DNA of 64,000 nt. It comes from an uncultured Bacteroidales bacterium (lineage in GTDB: Bacteria > Bacteroidota > Bacteroidia > Bacteroidales > Bacteroidaceae). Both the position numbers and the translations under genes were made by a program. The stretch lies in the NCBI GenBank assembly GCA_902763885.1, contig CACWTU010000004.1, forward strand, positions 124,001 through 188,000. The letters are read 5' to 3'. The first letter of the stretch is position 1; every line of letters begins with the position of its first letter. This document shows, piece after piece, positions 8,387 to 17,600 of the stretch. The notes under the pieces are model-generated. The model was not told the origin of the DNA. It saw only the letters and a program-made list of their open reading frames with translations, and ran no database searches.

Positions 8387-11047
8387 TTAATAGTTAAAGC
8401 GTTGTTCCATAGACATCTCTCTTACCCTATCAAGCCATTCAATAATAGCTCTAGGAGAGTTCTGATATTGTTCAGTTTGGTTACGTTCAATCGCTAGTGC
8501 CATCAATGAGAACTCTCTTTCAAGTGAAGTAGAGAATATACCTTGGTCATCAGTATTGATGGAAACTGAGATGTCATGCCTTGGATATGGAGTATTTAAA
8601 CCATAGTTAAAGAAACGAACAATTGGGTGCTGATCATACCGTTCTATTTCACCAATCTTGAAATTTGAAGAAGGATTACACTCAATCGCGATATGTCGTT
8701 GCTCTATCTTTTCTAGTAAATGCTGCTGAATCTTTTCTAAAAGTGTATTCCATTCCTCTCGATATATCTGAGGTATTGACAATGTTTCACCTATGTTTCG
8801 CTTATTAGCATATCGTGGAGAATGATAAGCATCAAATAACTGTCTTGCATTCTCATTTTTCAGAGCAGACTCCGAACCCACATTGTGATTCAAGGCCGCA
8901 TATGACCATTGTTTATCTATTGTGCTCTTTTGGGCCATAGATTCCGAATCCAATTCAGTACCCACAATAGGTGAGTTTCCTCTAAGCAACCATGAAAGAT
9001 AATAATCATCAATATCATCAGGCAACGTCTCTGCAGGTTTCTCTTTGAAAAGTGAATCAATAATAGTTTGTCCTGGCTTCCGTGCATCATTATATATCTC
9101 AGAGAAATACCGTAGGAACATGATGTCTATCCACCCGCATAGTTGAGTATACCCAATCAGACGTATACATTTATGATGAAGCCAGGCCAGATTATCCAAG
9201 ATAACCTGTTTGCTAGCACAAATGGAATAATACCGCTTAGCATAGTATTCACGCACATCTGTTCCCAACACTAATGCATGTCCGAGTCGATCGCCGTTCT
9301 TAAGATTGAGGAATATCAAAGCTTCTTCCACAGCTCTGAGTCCATCAGCTATGTCCATAAAGTCTTCACCTACATGATATGTAATCCTCAAATCATTAGG
9401 ATAATCATCTATTTCCTCATTAATCTTCACCTCATGCCCTCGTAAAAATCTAAATGCCTGAGCATATATCTCCGGGCGACAAAATATCTCAGAATTAGCC
9501 GCATCAAGCCCAACTACTTTTCCAACCAAATTGTTTCTTGCCCAATTATCCCTATTACTCCTAAAATTATATATGGCGTAAGCTTGCTGCCTTATTTCTT
9601 CCCTCAATTTATAGTGCTGATATTTATCAATATCCTTCGGCTCATCCCTTTTTTTGATGAAATGAAAAATAAAGTTGTAGTGATCCCAATATTCTGGGGC
9701 TATCTCTTTATTAATCTCATCTAGTGACTTAATGATGCCTTCTTCTGTATTCTTGGGGACTATTCTAGCTTCAATAAACCTATTAGTTTCTTTTCTTCCT
9801 AATCCTTTACCCTTTTCCAGAAAGCCTTCCAAGGCAGCTTTGTAAAGCAAATGGTTATATTGGCTTTCTATCATATAATCAGTCTTTCTCTCTTCAAAAC
9901 TGGCAAAATTTGCAAAACCGACCCTGTCATTCAACTGCATGACTTCATTTCTGAAATGATTCTTATATGAAAGGTATGCATAGAATAGTGTAGCAATATC
10001 CTTTCTTTCTCCACAGTCGTCGCTATAGATACTCCTAAATACTGAATACATAAGAGACCTCTCAGATGCAAGAACTTTATTTTCGATAGGTTCTTTTTCG
10101 TAATGGTTTACGGGAATATAGTCTATTACGTCATCATCTGTTATACCAGCCAGTTCTCTAAATTTTTCCAACATTCTGGAATGTGTGTTTGCAAAAGTGG
10201 AATCCAATTTCTCCTGAAGGCTAATCTTGTATGCTTCGATAACATCCTGTTCCTTTGGAACTACAAGTTCATTTTCATTCAATATCCTCTGTAACTCAGC
10301 TAATGTTATAGTTTGAGGCAAGCAACCACATGCACCTGCAAGATAATATCTAATTGCACAGGCTTTTCTTACAGACTCATACAAATCGTCACTGGAACCC
10401 TTATACTTAAAATATGGGTGTTCTATCTCAAAATGCTTTTGCATTATCCCAATATGGTTCATAAGGCAAATCCAACTCAGATCGAAATTGAAAGACGACC
10501 CTTTTAGATGCATATGTAGTTCTGCCATAGGTTTCTCAAAGATGTAATTGAGTTCCTTGCAATCATGTCCCACAAATGAAGCCCAGTCAAAGCTCTTCCT
10601 TTCTTTATCCAGGACTAAATCTCTTGAGGCTAAGAAAGATGTCGTTAATAAATCCTCACCCACTTGTGTCGTAAGTAAATGCCAACGAAGAAGATATTGA
10701 TACTGACATAGAGGATCTCCATCTTTTATTGAAAGACACTTGGCAGAGAAGTATAGCAGTATATTGAATACTGAAGGGATTATATTAAATTTTAAATCTA
10801 TACAGTTTTCATCTTGTTCCATCCATTTGAATTGGACAATCTGGCATAGCATTGTTAATTGATCAATAGTACTATCATTATCAACTTGAAGTAGTTTGTT
10901 GACAATCGTTGATTCCTTGATAGAAGTGTCCAAGTGAAGGATTTCTTTTGATTGTTGATGGCCGTTTATATAGCCACCAGCATCTAATATTTCGTCTCCT
11001 CCTACTTTCTCAAATAGTGCTTTTATAACTGTACTGATATTTTCCAT
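8387..11047 (-). CDS. RdrB-like adenosine deaminase-family protein, 886 aa
   Basis: All metal and catalytic signatures of the adenosine deaminase superfamily are present in order: ELHMHLKGS (HxH, about residue 177), YHVGED, RLGHAL and SINTDDQ (about 833), with ECNPSSN just before the last. The length is over twice that of ordinary Add and fits RdrB, the large deaminase of the RADAR anti-phage system. RdrB converts adenosine-type substrates to inosine. The partner ATPase RdrA is not adjacent. The neighbours are a SIR2-like gene upstream and a small HIRAN-like gene 10 bases downstream. It may belong to a RADAR variant or a different large-deaminase system. The deaminase fold is certain; the RdrB assignment is an inference from size and context. 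Confidence 0.75.
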   Translation of the reverse strand: MENISTVIKALFEKVGGDEILDAGGYINGHQQSKEILHLDTSIKESTIVNKLLQVDNDSTIDQLTMLCQIVQFKWMEQDENCIDLKFNIIPSVFNILLYFSAKCLSIKDGDPLCQYQYLLRWHLLTTQVGEDLLTTSFLASRDLVLDKERKSFDWASFVGHDCKELNYIFEKPMAELHMHLKGSSFNFDLSWICLMNHIGIMQKHFEIEHPYFKYKGSSDDLYESVRKACAIRYYLAGACGCLPQTITLAELQRILNENELVVPKEQDVIEAYKISLQEKLDSTFANTHSRMLEKFRELAGITDDDVIDYIPVNHYEKEPIENKVLASERSLMYSVFRSIYSDDCGERKDIATLFYAYLSYKNHFRNEVMQLNDRVGFANFASFEERKTDYMIESQYNHLLYKAALEGFLEKGKGLGRKETNRFIEARIVPKNTEEGIIKSLDEINKEIAPEYWDHYNFIFHFIKKRDEPKDIDKYQHYKLREEIRQQAYAIYNFRSNRDNWARNNLVGKVVGLDAANSEIFCRPEIYAQAFRFLRGHEVKINEEIDDYPNDLRITYHVGEDFMDIADGLRAVEEALIFLNLKNGDRLGHALVLGTDVREYYAKRYYSICASKQVILDNLAWLHHKCIRLIGYTQLCGWIDIMFLRYFSEIYNDARKPGQTIIDSLFKEKPAETLPDDIDDYYLSWLLRGNSPIVGTELDSESMAQKSTIDKQWSYAALNHNVGSESALKNENARQLFDAYHSPRYANKRNIGETLSIPQIYREEWNTLLEKIQQHLLEKIEQRHIAIECNPSSNFKIGEIERYDQHPIVRFFNYGLNTPYPRHDISVSINTDDQGIFSTSLEREFSLMALAIERNQTEQYQNSPRAIIEWLDRVREMSMEQRFNY

Positions 11048-11179
11048 AACTAAATTCTAGTAGAACCGATTACGTATCCTCAAATTAATTTTTCTACTTC
11101 ATCAATTACAATAATTGAATTACTTATTTTTCCACATCAGAATTATCAAGACACAAACTGCTATTTGCCTAATCTAACA

Positions 11180-12208
11180 TCACAACTCCCCCGGCAAATA
11201 AAACTGTCCGCAGTCACTAATAGGAATTGTGGAAACAGAAATATTAGTAGGCAGCACGGCCTGCATAGCCTGTCTGACAGCTGAAGTATTGATGTCCTGA
11301 ACATACACCTTCTCCAACTTAGGCATGTTTCTAAACACAAACCTATCCATTTCTCTATTAAAGTATGGGAATGAATAACCTATCACAACTACCTGTTCTG
11401 TGTCTTCAATAGTAGATTGAATCGTACTCAACCAATTCTCTTTATTACTTGATTCCTCCCATGCAAATGAGAGATGGTTATAGAATTGGAAGTCCAATTG
11501 ACTGGTATCTATATGAATATTACCATAAATGATTATCAGTTGAAGAGATACTGGTAATCTCTTCTCATTTAGAATAGAATTAATGATTGGTGAATCCACA
11601 AATGATGCTCTTCCGTTCAGTTTAATAATTCTTCCATTATCTGTTATTCCAGGCCACTTGCCTTTAGTATTCTTCTCATATACAATTAATCCATTACCTG
11701 TGCCATAAGACCGATATGCATGCTCAATTTGTGAATCATAATTCCATGATAAGATACTTATATCATGGGGAAGATTCAGTTTGGGCATCTCAAGAACATT
11801 AGCTAAAAATGTGTCATAACGATTATCCGGCTTATGCTCAATTTGTTCCCATAAGAAAAATGCACACAATACATCCTTTAGTTTTTCAAAGCCCCTTTTA
11901 TTTTGTGTCAAATATAGTTTACGAGCATACGTATCAATTGTAGCATGTTCCTGAATTCCGACAATAAGGCTGTCAATATCTTCAATCAGCCTTTTTTGAA
12001 ACTGTTCAACTTCGGCTGGCTCTGCACTAAACCAATTCCATAAATACATTAATCTATCAGGAATACTAACAGATGAGATACTTGCTCTAAAAGCATTAAA
12101 ACGTGATGGAATCTCTGAAACAACAGGTATTCCCTCCTGTATTCCACCAAATTCATCACGTTTACCGTAGCTTGCGCCTGCTCCTAGATAGTATATCGTT
12201 TTGCTCAT
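11180..12208 (-). CDS. SIR2-like protein, catalytic His replaced by Asn
   Basis: The 342-residue product has the SIR2-like layout: YYLGAGASYG at the N-terminus, ILSWNYDSQIEHAY in the middle and VVIGYSFPYFN late. The position where relatives usually have KLHGS reads IKLNGRAS, so the usual catalytic His appears to be Asn. NAD binding may remain while hydrolysis is lost or altered. It has its own promoter-like boxes and lies 132 bases upstream of the RdrB-like deaminase, in the same direction. A sensor or regulatory role beside the deaminase is possible. The alignment around LNG was done by eye. Confidence 0.72.
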   Translation of the reverse strand: MSKTIYYLGAGASYGKRDEFGGIQEGIPVVSEIPSRFNAFRASISSVSIPDRLMYLWNWFSAEPAEVEQFQKRLIEDIDSLIVGIQEHATIDTYARKLYLTQNKRGFEKLKDVLCAFFLWEQIEHKPDNRYDTFLANVLEMPKLNLPHDISILSWNYDSQIEHAYRSYGTGNGLIVYEKNTKGKWPGITDNGRIIKLNGRASFVDSPIINSILNEKRLPVSLQLIIIYGNIHIDTSQLDFQFYNHLSFAWEESSNKENWLSTIQSTIEDTEQVVVIGYSFPYFNREMDRFVFRNMPKLEKVYVQDINTSAVRQAMQAVLPTNISVSTIPISDCGQFYLPGEL

Positions 12209-12266
12209 ACTGTTTCATTTTGAATCACTTAATCCATTCTCTTCACTCTTTAATCTTACTCTTCTG

Positions 12267-12296
12267 CAAAATTATCATATTTCTCCACCCCCACAA
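12267..12296 (-). promoter_or_regulatory. Bacteroidetes promoter for the SIR2-like gene
   Basis: The minus strand has a -7 box TAATTTTG (12267-12274) and a TTG -33 element at 12294-12296, with 19 bases between them. This matches the Bacteroides sigma-ABfr promoter pattern. It lies about 60 bases upstream of the ATG at 12208. Confidence 0.55.
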
Positions 12297-12379
12297 TACC
12301 TGTTGAAAACTTCACCATCACAATAATCTTTTAACACTACCGATCCACCTCCAGTCTATTGTATCGCAGACAAACAACA

Positions 12380-12416
12380 ACACCTCCCAGCATCCCCAAA
12401 AGATGCCAAGAGGTGT
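12380..12416 (-). terminator. stem-loop terminator downstream of wbuC-like gene
   Basis: ACACCTC (12380-12386) pairs with GAGGTGT (12410-12416), and an inner GCATC pairs with GATGC. On the minus-strand transcript a T-rich tract follows. A close relative with a different inner stem lies at 30779-30816, so this is a recurring terminator type here. The rest of the 12209-12543 gap holds the promoter above and no gene I can support. Confidence 0.6.
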
Positions 12417-12543
12417 ATCTTCAATAATTCCAAAATCTGAAAAACCGGATTAGGACAAATAAACGAGAAATGACTTTATGAGATATATCTCCCAACTGTC
12501 ACCTAATGTAGTCATAGAGACTGTTACGCACGACAACAACCAA

Positions 12544-12984
12544 TCACTTCCCCGCACCGTACGCCCCATCCTTAGCCTCAAAAATAGTAGAAGCCTCATA
12601 CACCTCAATTGAGTGCCAAGCTCCCTGAGGCACCTGGATACCAAACACGCCGTCTTTGGGGCAAACCCTAAACCGGGCGGTCTCCACAAACTGAGTCTCG
12701 TCCGCCGCCGTCTCGCCATCATGCACAGACCCGCCGGTATCCATGCCAGCCATCTCCTCATAGAATACCCAGTCCAGACATCCCTCCAGGCAAACCACCG
12801 TCTCGCTAGTCTTGAGGTGCCGATGAATAGGCACACGCGTCCCCACCTCCAGAGCGTTCAGCATCCGCTGGCTCCCGTCGGCCGGTGTCGTTCTCAGATC
12901 ATAGTTCTGCCTGAGACGCTCATTCACCTGCGCTTTATCATGTAGAGCCGATAACAACCCTCTATTCAACAACTGGACCTCCAT
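12544..12984 (-). CDS. wbuC: WbuC-family cupin protein
   Basis: The 146-residue product has the WbuC cupin pattern: RMLNALEVGTRVPIHRHL (metal-binding His pair), VVCLEG, GIQVPQGAWHSIE and a terminal FEAKDGAY. WbuC proteins are found in O-antigen and capsule loci; their reaction is not settled. It is the most divergent of the copies in this window, with an insertion near residues 75-105. It follows the GPGG-repeat gene and the broken PIG-L gene, suggesting an old polysaccharide cluster. Base composition is noticeably more GC-rich than the defence genes on either side. Confidence 0.8.
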   Translation of the reverse strand: MEVQLLNRGLLSALHDKAQVNERLRQNYDLRTTPADGSQRMLNALEVGTRVPIHRHLKTSETVVCLEGCLDWVFYEEMAGMDTGGSVHDGETAADETQFVETARFRVCPKDGVFGIQVPQGAWHSIEVYEASTIFEAKDGAYGAGK

Positions 12985-13035
12985 ATTATCTTCCTGCTAT
13001 TGTGATTTAGAATTAATGACCTCAATTATGTGATC

Positions 13036-13446
13036 TTATAAAATTCCATGTGCTCGTGCAATTATGTTCGCCTGATGGTTTAAACCTCTATTCATCAATT
13101 CACGAACAAGAATATTTATTGGCGGCCAATTGCTCATATAAGGATTGTTATCTGGACCGGTATACAGTCCACCACCTGGACCAGTATACAGTCCAACACC
13201 TGGACCGGTATATAATCCACCACCTGGACCAGTATATAATCCACCACCTGGACCAGTATATAATCCCCCACCTGGACCAGTGTACAATCCACCACCTGGA
13301 CCTGTATACAATCCACCACCTGGACCTGTATACAATCCACCACCTGGACCTGTATATGCACCTCCACCTGGACCCGTGTAAAGGCCTCCGCCTGGGCCAG
13401 TATATAGTCCTCCACCTGGACCGGTATACCTATTTCTTACCCACAT
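13036..13446 (-). CDS. YTGPGGGL octapeptide-repeat protein
   Basis: The 136-residue product starts MWVRNR and then carries eleven copies of the octapeptide YTGPGGGL (one with A, one with V), a twelfth altered copy YTGPDNNP, and a unique C-terminus with PPINILVRELMNRGLNHQAN. The repeat codons vary synonymously from unit to unit, so selection has kept the protein sequence, which argues for this strand. I recall similar glycine-proline repeat proteins with a related helical C-terminus in other bacteria, but I cannot name a function. It sits between wbuC and a broken PIG-L gene. Confidence 0.7.
   Translation of the reverse strand: MWVRNRYTGPGGGLYTGPGGGLYTGPGGGAYTGPGGGLYTGPGGGLYTGPGGGLYTGPGGGLYTGPGGGLYTGPGGGLYTGPGVGLYTGPGGGLYTGPDNNPYMSNWPPINILVRELMNRGLNHQANIIARAHGIL
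13165..13428 (-). repeat. 11 x 24-bp coding tandem repeat
   Basis: Eleven consecutive 24-base units encode YTGPGGGx. The units differ mainly at third codon positions, so the array is old rather than freshly expanded. The opposite strand shows an equally repetitive PPPGPVYN frame, which is a shadow. Confidence 0.9.
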
Positions 13447-13500
13447 ATTTCAGTTTTTTGTTTTATTGTATCAGTGATAACTAATCTGTTTTTTTTGAAA

Positions 13501-14178
13501 TCACATCCGCCTCAACGCCACCTCAAACGCCTCCGCATAGAAGCACCCAGCCTGGCAGCCCCGATAAGCCGCAAAACCCTCGATAGCCTCTTCACTACGA
13601 GGATGCGGATAAGGCCTCATCACACCACGATACATACCCAATGCTTTCACCTTGGCTTCCACACCCTCTTTACCAATCTCCACCCACGTATTAGGCTGGA
13701 ATCGGTTCATGGCCGTGTTCAGCGCCCATTCAGTACAAGAAGGCACTTCCATATACCAAAATTCCTGTATAGGTTTCACCTCCGGCCTGCGCTGGAACAG
13801 ACGTATCGCCTCCTGGCAAGCCATAGAAGTCTGCAGATGGTCATTATTAGTATCCGCAGGATGATGCGTGATGATGATGTCCGGCTCACTCTCCTTGATG
13901 GCACTTTCGATAAACTGTACCAGCTGCAGATGCGGCACCGTGTTCATCTCGATGTTCGGGAACGTCCCTTCATACTCCTTGTTCACACCGATGTATTTCA
14001 ATGCCGCATGCGTATCGTCATCCAGTTCCTTGTCATCCGGACGGAACGCACGCGCCTTAGCCTCCGTGCACATGATACACACATCCACCTGGTCACCATT
14101 GTGAGCCCATTTCTATATCGATGTTCCTGCACCCAGCACCTCATCATCCGGGTGCGCCACTACGATTAAGTACTTCAT
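13501..14178 (-). pseudogene. PIG-L deacetylase interrupted by an amber codon
   Basis: From the ATG at 14178 the frame reads MKYLIVVAHPDDEVLGAGTS, the metal-binding HPDDE start of PIG-L/LmbE deacetylases, and then hits TAG at codon 22 (14113-14115). After that codon the same frame stays open for 200 residues with the family's ITHHPADTNNDH motif. One base change (TAG from TAT or TAC) explains the break. Such enzymes remove acetyl groups from N-acetyl sugars. A restart at a later codon would lack the first zinc ligands, so the product is probably dead unless the stop is suppressed. Confidence 0.85.
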
Positions 14179-14207
14179 ATTCTTTTCTTTAGTTATATAT
14201 TCTGTTT

Positions 14208-14225
14208 TCTCGCCACGTGGCGAGA
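14208..14225. promoter_or_regulatory. 18-bp perfect palindrome
   Basis: TCTCGCCACGTGGCGAGA is a perfect palindrome 30 bases upstream of the broken PIG-L start. It could be an operator or a hairpin. No partner regulator is visible. The rest of the 14179-14414 gap holds the hairpin element at 14341-14400. Confidence 0.4.
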
Positions 14226-14340
14226 TTTGTTGTCTGTTGACCTAAAAACGCCAACGGGTTATTGACGATTTCAAATTTACTATTTTTATTGACTCCGATA
14301 AATCCACCGCTTCAGGCACATTTGCGGTCAAGCCCGCAAA

Positions 14341-14400
14341 AGAGCCTTCCGCTCCCCGCACAGAGAGGCCGCCCGCCAGGGCGTGCGCCCACTCTGTCTT
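14341..14400 (-). repeat. GC-rich hairpin element, copy A
   Basis: A conserved flank (AGAGCCTTCCGCTCCCCGCA) is followed by nested stems: ACAGAG with CTCTGT, and CGCCC with GGGCG. Copy B at 30879-30941 has the same flank but different paired bases in both stems. It lies directly downstream of the helicase-associated-domain gene. It may be a structured RNA 3' end or a REP-like mobile palindrome. Confidence 0.6.
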
Positions 14401-14414
14401 TCCTGCCCGCAAGG

Positions 14415-14645
14415 TCAGGCGTACTGATTCTTCCGTTTATTATCCTCCATCAACGCCAGCAACTCCTTAAACCTCTCCACCCTATCCAGCTTCAATTCTC
14501 CAGCGGCATAGAGCTTCTTGTTATGCTTGATCCAATTGAGATACAGCCCACGCTCATCATCATGCTTAGACGGATTACGCTTATTGTTCTCTATAAACGC
14601 AACCACCTCATTGTATTTCAGCAGCCACTTCCCGTCTTGTGTCAT
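14415..14645 (-). CDS. helicase-associated (HA) domain small protein
   Basis: With the ATG at 14645 the product is 76 residues, starting MTQDGKWLLKYNEVVAF. The pattern W...Y..V..FI...R.PS, then LYLNWIKHNKKLYAAGEL and VERFKELLALM, matches the helicase-associated (HA) domain, a small helical fold thought to bind nucleic acids. An upstream ATG (14684) gives a less convincing hydrophobic extension. It follows the KAP NTPase gene by 47 bases. A broken second copy, starting MTQNERWLAKYNAIKAL, lies at 43233-43322. Confidence 0.6.
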   Translation of the reverse strand: MTQDGKWLLKYNEVVAFIENNKRNPSKHDDERGLYLNWIKHNKKLYAAGELKLDRVERFKELLALMEDNKRKNQYA

Positions 14646-14692
14646 TGCCGTCAAAAACGTTAATAGTCCTATATAGCAACACATTTAGATGC

Positions 14693-17600
14693 TTATGCAC
14701 CGTTCTCTTCGCTAGTACCTTCAGAACTCTCTTCTAAGGGGAGAATATTCAATCTCTCAATCAAAGCCTTGAACTCCTCATTTGAAGAACTTCCGTGAAG
14801 TTTGATCAATTCATTTTTTAAGTCAGAAGCCTGATCAATATAATCCTGAAGGAGTTTCTCATACCTCTTTGAATCGCCAAGTATTATTGACTGTACGGCA
14901 TCCTGACCAATAATAGGTTTCAACACTTTGTTCAAGAATACTACCTCGTGATTCCTCGTCTGCTCAAAATAATGGTGTAATTTCTGGAAGATAAAGAGGC
15001 TTATGCTATACGTATTACTTGCAAACTTGTCCATCGCTTCATTCACCTTTGTAGAAACGCTGGTAAACTTCACGCGACTCAGGAGAGTGGTTAGCACCTC
15101 TTCATCCATCGTGTTTTCCACGATAGTTCTACCACATATCCCATCAATCAAATGATTGACAATCTCAACGACATTGGTAGGATTAGCCCGCCAGAAATCA
15201 GCATCCTTTACAACTCGCCTCATCATCTTGGGCCAGTAGTTTCCTGCTATCCAGACATTTGAGCCATCCATAAACTGATTCCATGCCTTGCTACCACAAT
15301 CCTTGTAGTACTTTTCGAGCAATGCCTTTGAAAAGTCGTTCTTATCTGCCACTAGAGCATCTATCCAGGCTTCTTGTGGCAGAACAGCAGCAAAATCTAT
15401 TTTTTCTTCTTCTTGCGTTAAGTCTTTTCTGCCCCAATCGTTCAAGTACCGTATGACATCTTTTCTGTCTGCCCCAGTCCTGGTTACTATAGTTACCATT
15501 TCGTTGACAACATCTTTCGTATCAGTAACCTTTCCGTCATGGAGGTTATTCTTAATCAGATATGCAGTAAATTGGGCGTATACCGTAGTATTTACCGTCT
15601 GGCAATTCTCCCATATCTTTTTTGCTGATTCATATTTAAACGCAACCTTGGCCATAGCCTCGTAGTCTGTATCGTTTAGGCCGTTTATTTCTTTTTTAGC
15701 CAACATCAGCAATACTCTGTAATCAGGCTTTAGTTCACCATCATACTGTAGTCCATTAAGATACGTACTATCAAGATTCAATTTCATCGGTTCATCGTAC
15801 AATATCTTTAGGACCTTTATCACTGGCTCAAAGTTATTGCTCGTCACTTCTTGTCCCTCTATCATCTTTCTAGAGGCTTCCTTTAACCTACGGTAGTCGA
15901 ACCGTTTATCCCCAACAGTCAACTTCACAACATCGGAGACATCATCATTATTAGCTATCTGTTCTTGGCAAAATGTATTTAAGTCATCGTTAGCACAATA
16001 AATAGGATAGTTCTTATAATCCTCTTTAGCCGCTCTGACATACTCAACAAAGTCTGTATTTACCATTTGCCCTTCGGGCAGTTCTATCGGAAGTTCCAAT
16101 CCTTTTGCATAGTCTGAGAAGTCTTTATACACCTTATACCACTCAACCCCTTTATGTGTATTTTCACTATTGGTAAACAGTTTTAGGAAATGCTTGCCAA
16201 TAGACGCCTTATCAGTGCAATGAATCATCAAAGACTTTACTTCATCCCTAAAAGAGTTTTCCTTCCCTTTGCTATTCTTATACAATTTCGCAAGTTTTTC
16301 CCAGACGGCTTCGAGATTAGCGGCATCTTGTTCATTCAGATTTTCAGGAGCAAGTACAGCCACATCATTGATTGCATTATTCAGCAGTGCGGCATCCATA
16401 TTATCCACCACTTCCCTCAAAATACTGTAGAAGTGTACATTCCTTGTCGCATAACCAGCAAAATCACCAACTACCGAATTATTAAGAGCCTGGTTAATTA
16501 GGTTCTTAATTGGCAACTGACCAGCATCTTTAATATCCACGCCGTATGTAAGAGCGGATATTTCCGTATCTAATTCATCTGTTTGTTCATATAAACTCTC
16601 TACCCCCTTCAAATAAACCCTATTTACTATACTATTCTCTGATGATTTCAGTATCTCATCCTGATTTAGCAGGAACAAAGCCATACTTGACAGTTTTACT
16701 TTCTCACCCCACTGATTTGTCAGCGATACAAGTTTATTGATAAATGAGATGATATCTCGAATGTTGGGGGTTGGATTCTTCAGTCTGTAACTGCGGTTAA
16801 TAAGTTCTTGCTCATCTCGCTTCCCAAAGGCTCTCTCAAAAAGTTTATCGAAAACTACCTTATAATCCGTGATAATTGGCTCGGGAATTCGATATACAAC
16901 AGGAAAAGTCTTTTCAATAAAATAGTTCGTTAACTGTTCTTTATCTTGTGCATCACTAAAGGCATTCGCCAAATGCTTCCTATCAAAAGGAATAATGCAC
17001 CAGACTCTTTTATAACCACAATCTGCGAAGAATGTCTGTATGGATGACCATAGCTGCCTAACTTTCTCTCTGGGCAATCTATCCATATTATCAAAAACAA
17101 TAACCAGTTTTAGGTTTTCCTCAAGAGCATCAGACAAATCTACCATCCATTCTCTAAACTCAGAAATCGAAGGCTCCAAATCGCTTATAGTATATGTGGT
17201 TGTATCTGTCCTTCCTGATGTTTGATACATCTGCCACATCTCACTCCATGACCATCCTATCAATTTATTTTTCTCTTCCTCCGTCTCAGCTTTTGCCTTC
17301 GCCTTTTTCTTCTGGTGCATCATCCAGCAATAACCAAGTAGGGGTACAAATGCAATTACAGTTGCAAAGTATGTGTACCAACACGGCGTACTGCTCACCT
17401 TGATAGAATTCAGAAGCGGCACCAGCAAACCGGTTAGCACCAACATCAACAAAAAGAATTTGGTAGAATCGTAAATTGATGGTATCGTAACATTATGCGT
17501 AGAGGACTTTCTTGAAGTTAATAGATCCACCCTCTCTTGCCATGTGCATTCTTGTGGTTTAGGACTTACATCTAGCGCACTGCTATACATCTTAACCTGA

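Noticed and set aside
8387-12208. Complete RADAR system
   Set aside because: No RdrA-type ATPase lies next to the deaminase; the KAP NTPase at 14.7-18 kb is a different family and is separated by capsule remnants.
12450-12836. 128-codon minus frame overlapping wbuC
   Set aside because: It is an alternate frame of the wbuC-like gene with no recognisable product.
13145-13381. Plus-strand proline-rich frame (PPPGPVYN repeats)
   Set aside because: It is the antisense shadow of the YTGPGGGL gene; it lacks a unique start region and C-terminus.
13165-13428. 24-bp tandem array considered as a CRISPR array
   Set aside because: There are no spacers; units are directly adjacent and in frame, encoding an octapeptide.
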